Below are positions 61,831-64,000 of a stretch of DNA of 64,000 nucleotides, one piece after another; the first letter of the stretch is position 1; each line of letters begins with the position of its first letter. Source of the DNA: Palsa-295 sp963781105 (GTDB taxonomy: Bacteria; Acidobacteriota; Terriglobia; Acidiferrales; UBA7541); the NCBI GenBank assembly GCA_963781105.1, contig CAWAED010000019.1, positions 120,296 to 184,295 of the forward strand. The letters run 5' to 3'. A program made the translations under genes and the position numbers. The notes under the pieces were generated by a model. It was given only the letters and a program-made list of their open reading frames with translations, was not told where the DNA came from and ran no database searches.

Positions 61831-61982
61831 TTTCGGCATTTTCGCTAGATTCGTGGCTTCGACCGGCGTTACGCTTGAAGGTACCGTTCCCAGACTTTTC
61901 CGCCGCGCCCTAAGACGACGGTTTCACACGCCACGCATACCATAGGGTCCGTAGTCGCTTACCACAATAGGAGTACCACCCA

Positions 61983-62180
61983 ATGTACACATACACGTGC
62001 TGCCGATGTACCAAGTGCGAGGCCCAAATTGTGTTGGAAGACCGAGCAGATACAAATTTACTTTACAAACTTCCGAGGCCGCGCCCCTCACGCGAGGCTT
62101 GTCCATATTGCCGCGCAGTATTCGTTCCCCAGAGCTATTACGTAAGAGAGAGTGGGTCGCCTCTCACTCTGCGTGCGTAA
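61983..62180 (+). CDS. Short zinc-ribbon-like protein
   Basis: A 65-residue protein with AGGAG 9 nt before the ATG. Cys pairs are YTCCRCTKCEAQIV and ACPYCRAVFVP, a two-knuckle zinc ribbon of minimum length. It resembles in design, not in sequence, the Cys-rich protein at 56304. Function unknown. It sits between the two copies of the kinase-tail sequence. Confidence 0.5.
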   Translation: MYTYTCCRCTKCEAQIVLEDRADTNLLYKLPRPRPSREACPYCRAVFVPQSYYVRESGSPLTLRA

Positions 62181-62341
62181 ATCCGGCAATCGCTAGACGA
62201 GACTCGACCCACCGATGACTAGCTTGCTGCGGAGAAAGAACTAACCGAATCGCTTCAACTGGATGCGCAAGAGCCCGAAGTCCCTGACGTGATACCTCTG
62301 CGGAAGCGTGCAGCCGCTTCCTGAGCCAAGCACGCAACAGC
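62181..62341. other. Remnant-bearing gap
   Basis: A 32-codon open stretch ending at about 62326 (reading AAEKELTESLQLD then PLRKRAAAS) looks like the end of a lost gene. A perfect 7-bp-stem hairpin at 62302-62321 (GGAAGCG/CGCTTCC) overlaps it. No start is available. Confidence 0.35.
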
Positions 62342-63453
62342 TTACCTCAGCTTTGCGTATTCAGACTTCGCAGCAATGAGGACAGGAATGTCAGGGTCGG
62401 CGTCTTTCCACAGCGTCAAGAAATCCTGATATGCCGCGCGAGCCTTTGCGCGAGCAGTATCCGCATCGACCCCTCGGGCCGGCTGAGCTTCAAGCGCGTA
62501 CGCGCGGGCCATGCCTAAGTGCGCCAGTGAGCCGAGTGGCTCATTCACGACAAGGCTGGGGTGGTCGAGAATCTTCTGAAACTCGGCGGCGGCTGCGATG
62601 CCTTGTTGCGCTGCCACGTGAGCTTCGCCGCGCAGGTAGACGGGATAGAGAACGAAAGTAAAGGGCCAGCCGCAAGAACCAAGTTCGTACGGAGTAGCCG
62701 GGACAAGAGCCTCGATTGCCCTATTGGCGCTGCTCTTTTGAAGAGCAATGGCGGCGTGGATGGTGGGCAGATAATTGAACTGCACAATCGTGTCTTCCGG
62801 GAAGCGTCTAGCCAGGTTGGCAGCCAGCCGGGTGGCTTGTGCGGCGTCCCCCGCTAGACCCAGCGCTAAGGCTGATATAGCTTCAACATCTCTGCCGGTC
62901 GAGAGGGCCATTGCGGCCTGAGCCTGCTGCCTTGCAAGGCTCATGTTGCCTACTAGCGCCTCGCGCACTGCAGCTTCAGCCTCGTAACTCGCCGCCGTTT
63001 CTTTTTCATCTGCGTGCTGGGCGGATTCAGACGCGCGCCGTGTTAGCTCCCTTGCTTTGGAAAACTGTCCGGTATAGGCGGCAGTGTCGGATTCCGTATA
63101 GAGCATGTTGTCTTCGAACCCTGGCTTTCCCATCATCCCGGCGGCCTCACGCTCCATTCCTGCCGCATCGTGTCGCAGGAAATCAATAACGTAAAGGCAA
63201 AAATGATTTGTAGGATTATCTAGATTTTTGACTTGCGCTTCGTGCGCTGTCGCTCTGGCTTCATCCAGACGGTTCACGTTCAGATAGCCGTAGACGACGT
63301 CCGTGTAGCCGGACCCGCTTTCGGAATTGAGCTTTAGGACCTCCTTGCTCGCGGCCAGAACCTTATCGTAGTAGCCCAAAGCGGCATAGATGTTTTCTAG
63401 ATTGGCGGTTGGCGTACTGTCGCGCGGGTAGGTCTGCGCCCACAGCTCATAAG
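62342..63453 (-). pseudogene. 5'-truncated TPR C-terminus of a Ser/Thr protein kinase-type protein
   Basis: About 370 residues of TPR-rich sequence (KTYELWAQTYPRD at the truncated start, FLTLWKDADPDIP near the end). The pattern, including ERRFPEDTIVQFNYLPT-like text read here as ARRFPEDTIVQFNYLP, PYELG, AAAEFQKILDH and PLGSLAHLGMARAYAL, matches the C-terminal half of acidobacterial kinases that carry an N-terminal PknB domain, a membrane helix and TPRs. The kinase part is missing: homology stops at 63453, where an integrase fragment on the opposite strand begins. The apparent open frame continues to 63595, but those residues are antisense to the integrase. Confidence 0.75.
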
Positions 63454-63641
63454 TCTTGCGCGGGCATAAGAGCGTAGCCATGACGGTACGCCATTCCCAC
63501 CTCGCGCCGGACTTCCTTTTGGATGTGGTGGAGAAGCTGGTTCCACGGCCAGCCGAAGCTAACTCAGGCGAGCGAACCGACACCACTACCGACACTGACG
63601 CTTTTTCTCGCTCAGAATCTAAACCAGCGCATGTTCACTAA
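63454..63641 (+). pseudogene. C-terminal fragment of a tyrosine recombinase (integrase)
   Basis: The frame reads LRGHKSVAMTVRHSHLAPDF then LLDVVEKLVP, which is the end of a phage-type tyrosine integrase (box II GHKS...TxRYxHL, with the active Tyr expected in RYSHL here replaced by His as RHSHL). A stop lies just upstream in frame, so only the last 60 residues survive. It abuts the truncated kinase gene head-to-head and lies 33 nt before a tRNA-Lys half. Confidence 0.75.
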
Positions 63642-63674
63642 ATCTTTTTCGTGTAAGATGTCGTGAATGATTTT

Positions 63675-63954
63675 AGGGGCGTAGCTCAGTGGTAGAGCAG
63701 CGGCCTTTTAAGCCAGTCTCAACCTTTAGCCCCGGTACGTCTCAACACGTCAACTCATGCCATTTCCGTCACATGCGAATATCGCGAGCAGTCACGATGT
63801 GCCTGTGATTGTCCCAATATAGCAAACCAACTGACACCAGAACTGACACCAGGATTCTTTCCAAATCGGAGTGTAGAACCTCAAACGCCGTTTGCCAGCA
63901 AGTGCGTCTTGTTTAGAGCTTCGGACTTGAGTTCGATCCCCACCGCCCCTACCA
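63675..63954 (+). tRNA. tRNA-Lys(TTT) interrupted by about 215 bp
   Basis: The 5' part (63675-63713) has acceptor strand AGGGGCG, D-arm GCTCAGTGGTAGAGC, and anticodon arm GCGGC-CTTTTAA-GCC with anticodon TTT. The 3' part (63927-63954) has T-loop TTCGATC, T-stem CCCAC, acceptor CGCCCCT and encoded ACCA. The two acceptor strands pair perfectly over 7 bp. Between them lie about 215 bp with no intron core motifs and two 12-bp tandem repeats. The 5' T-stem strand no longer pairs well, so the gene is probably dead. It is the likely attachment site of the adjacent integrase. Confidence 0.7.
63829..63852. repeat. Perfect 12-bp tandem repeat inside the split tRNA
   Basis: AACTGACACCAG twice in a row. 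Short tandem repeats of this kind often mark integrase arm-binding sites, which fits the location. A comparable 11-bp repeat occurs at 5164-5185. Confidence 0.6.
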
Positions 63955-64000
63955 ACGTACCAAACTGAAAAACCATGTAGTTGTGCAGGTTCATCTTCCC

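Noticed and set aside
63714..63926. Group I intron in the tRNA-Lys anticodon arm
   Set aside because: The position (anticodon arm) invites this idea, but no P/Q/R/S core sequences are seen, the 5' strand of the T-stem is degraded, and an integrase fragment is adjacent.
1..64000. CRISPR array, rRNA genes, replication origin
   Set aside because: No regularly spaced repeats with unique spacers, no rRNA sequence blocks and no DnaA-box cluster were seen.

Overview
The window looks like a chromosome segment of a high-GC, Gram-negative, hopanoid-making bacterium, most likely an acidobacterium (Acidobacteriota, Terriglobia-like). This is inferred from the gene mix and not from a marker gene: no rRNA is present. 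The supporting features are lipid A genes (lpxD, an LpxL-type acyltransferase, an ArnT-like glycosyltransferase), a complete squalene/hopene operon with a fused HpnC-HpnD protein, an ECF sigma/anti-sigma module with toastrack-type proteins, a secreted S55-peptidase plus beta-propeller pair, and the C-terminal TPR part of a Ser/Thr kinase type common in acidobacteria.

Layout. 1-5.05 kb is a semi-accessory stretch. It holds small orphan genes, a chimeric pseudogene containing a decayed IscU-like scaffold, a secreted orphan, groES-groEL and an orphan membrane protein. 5.05-5.53 kb is a gene-free repeat region with REP-like hairpins. 5.5-29 kb is ordinary core and transport DNA: glpK, a dienelactone hydrolase, an aldo/keto reductase, an MBL-fold hydrolase, an ArsR-type regulator, a divergent tetR/DHA2 efflux pair with a palindromic operator, DUF488, a HAD protein, pgl, an RND efflux pair, three PilZ-like proteins, threonine dehydratase, the propeller and S55 proteins, and aroA. 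A 91-bp MITE-like inverted repeat lies at 28.97-29.06 kb. 29.1-32.7 kb is a five-gene leftward ECF sigma operon that ends in a toastrack protein. 32.9-40.3 kb carries a flippase-like protein, nrdR, a GNAT protein, an alpha/beta hydrolase with an unusual nucleophile elbow, a GT39/ArnT-like transferase, an LpxL-like acyltransferase and lpxD.

40.5-50.5 kb is the hopanoid operon, read rightward from a good sigma70-like promoter: shc, hpnA, hpnG, two zinc-dependent dehydrogenases, an hpnC-hpnD fusion, hpnE and a short coupled orphan. The fused squalene synthase pair and HpnE make squalene, Shc cyclises it to hopene, and HpnG and HpnA act on the side chain. The two dehydrogenases have no assigned role and are the best candidates here for an undescribed step, such as reduction of the ribosyl side chain. 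50.8-52.7 kb is ordinary: a zinc-ribbon protein, DUF72 and a short HPF-like protein.

52.8-63.95 kb is a low-density, decaying accessory region. It contains orphan small proteins, a gene split by a 5-bp duplication, zinc-ribbon mini-proteins, a secreted protein with a degenerate PEP-CTERM-like tail, a secreted beta-helix protein, a truncated TPR-kinase gene fused head-on to an integrase C-terminal fragment, and a tRNA-Lys(TTT) gene interrupted by about 215 bp. This is the signature of an old tRNA-associated integrative element.
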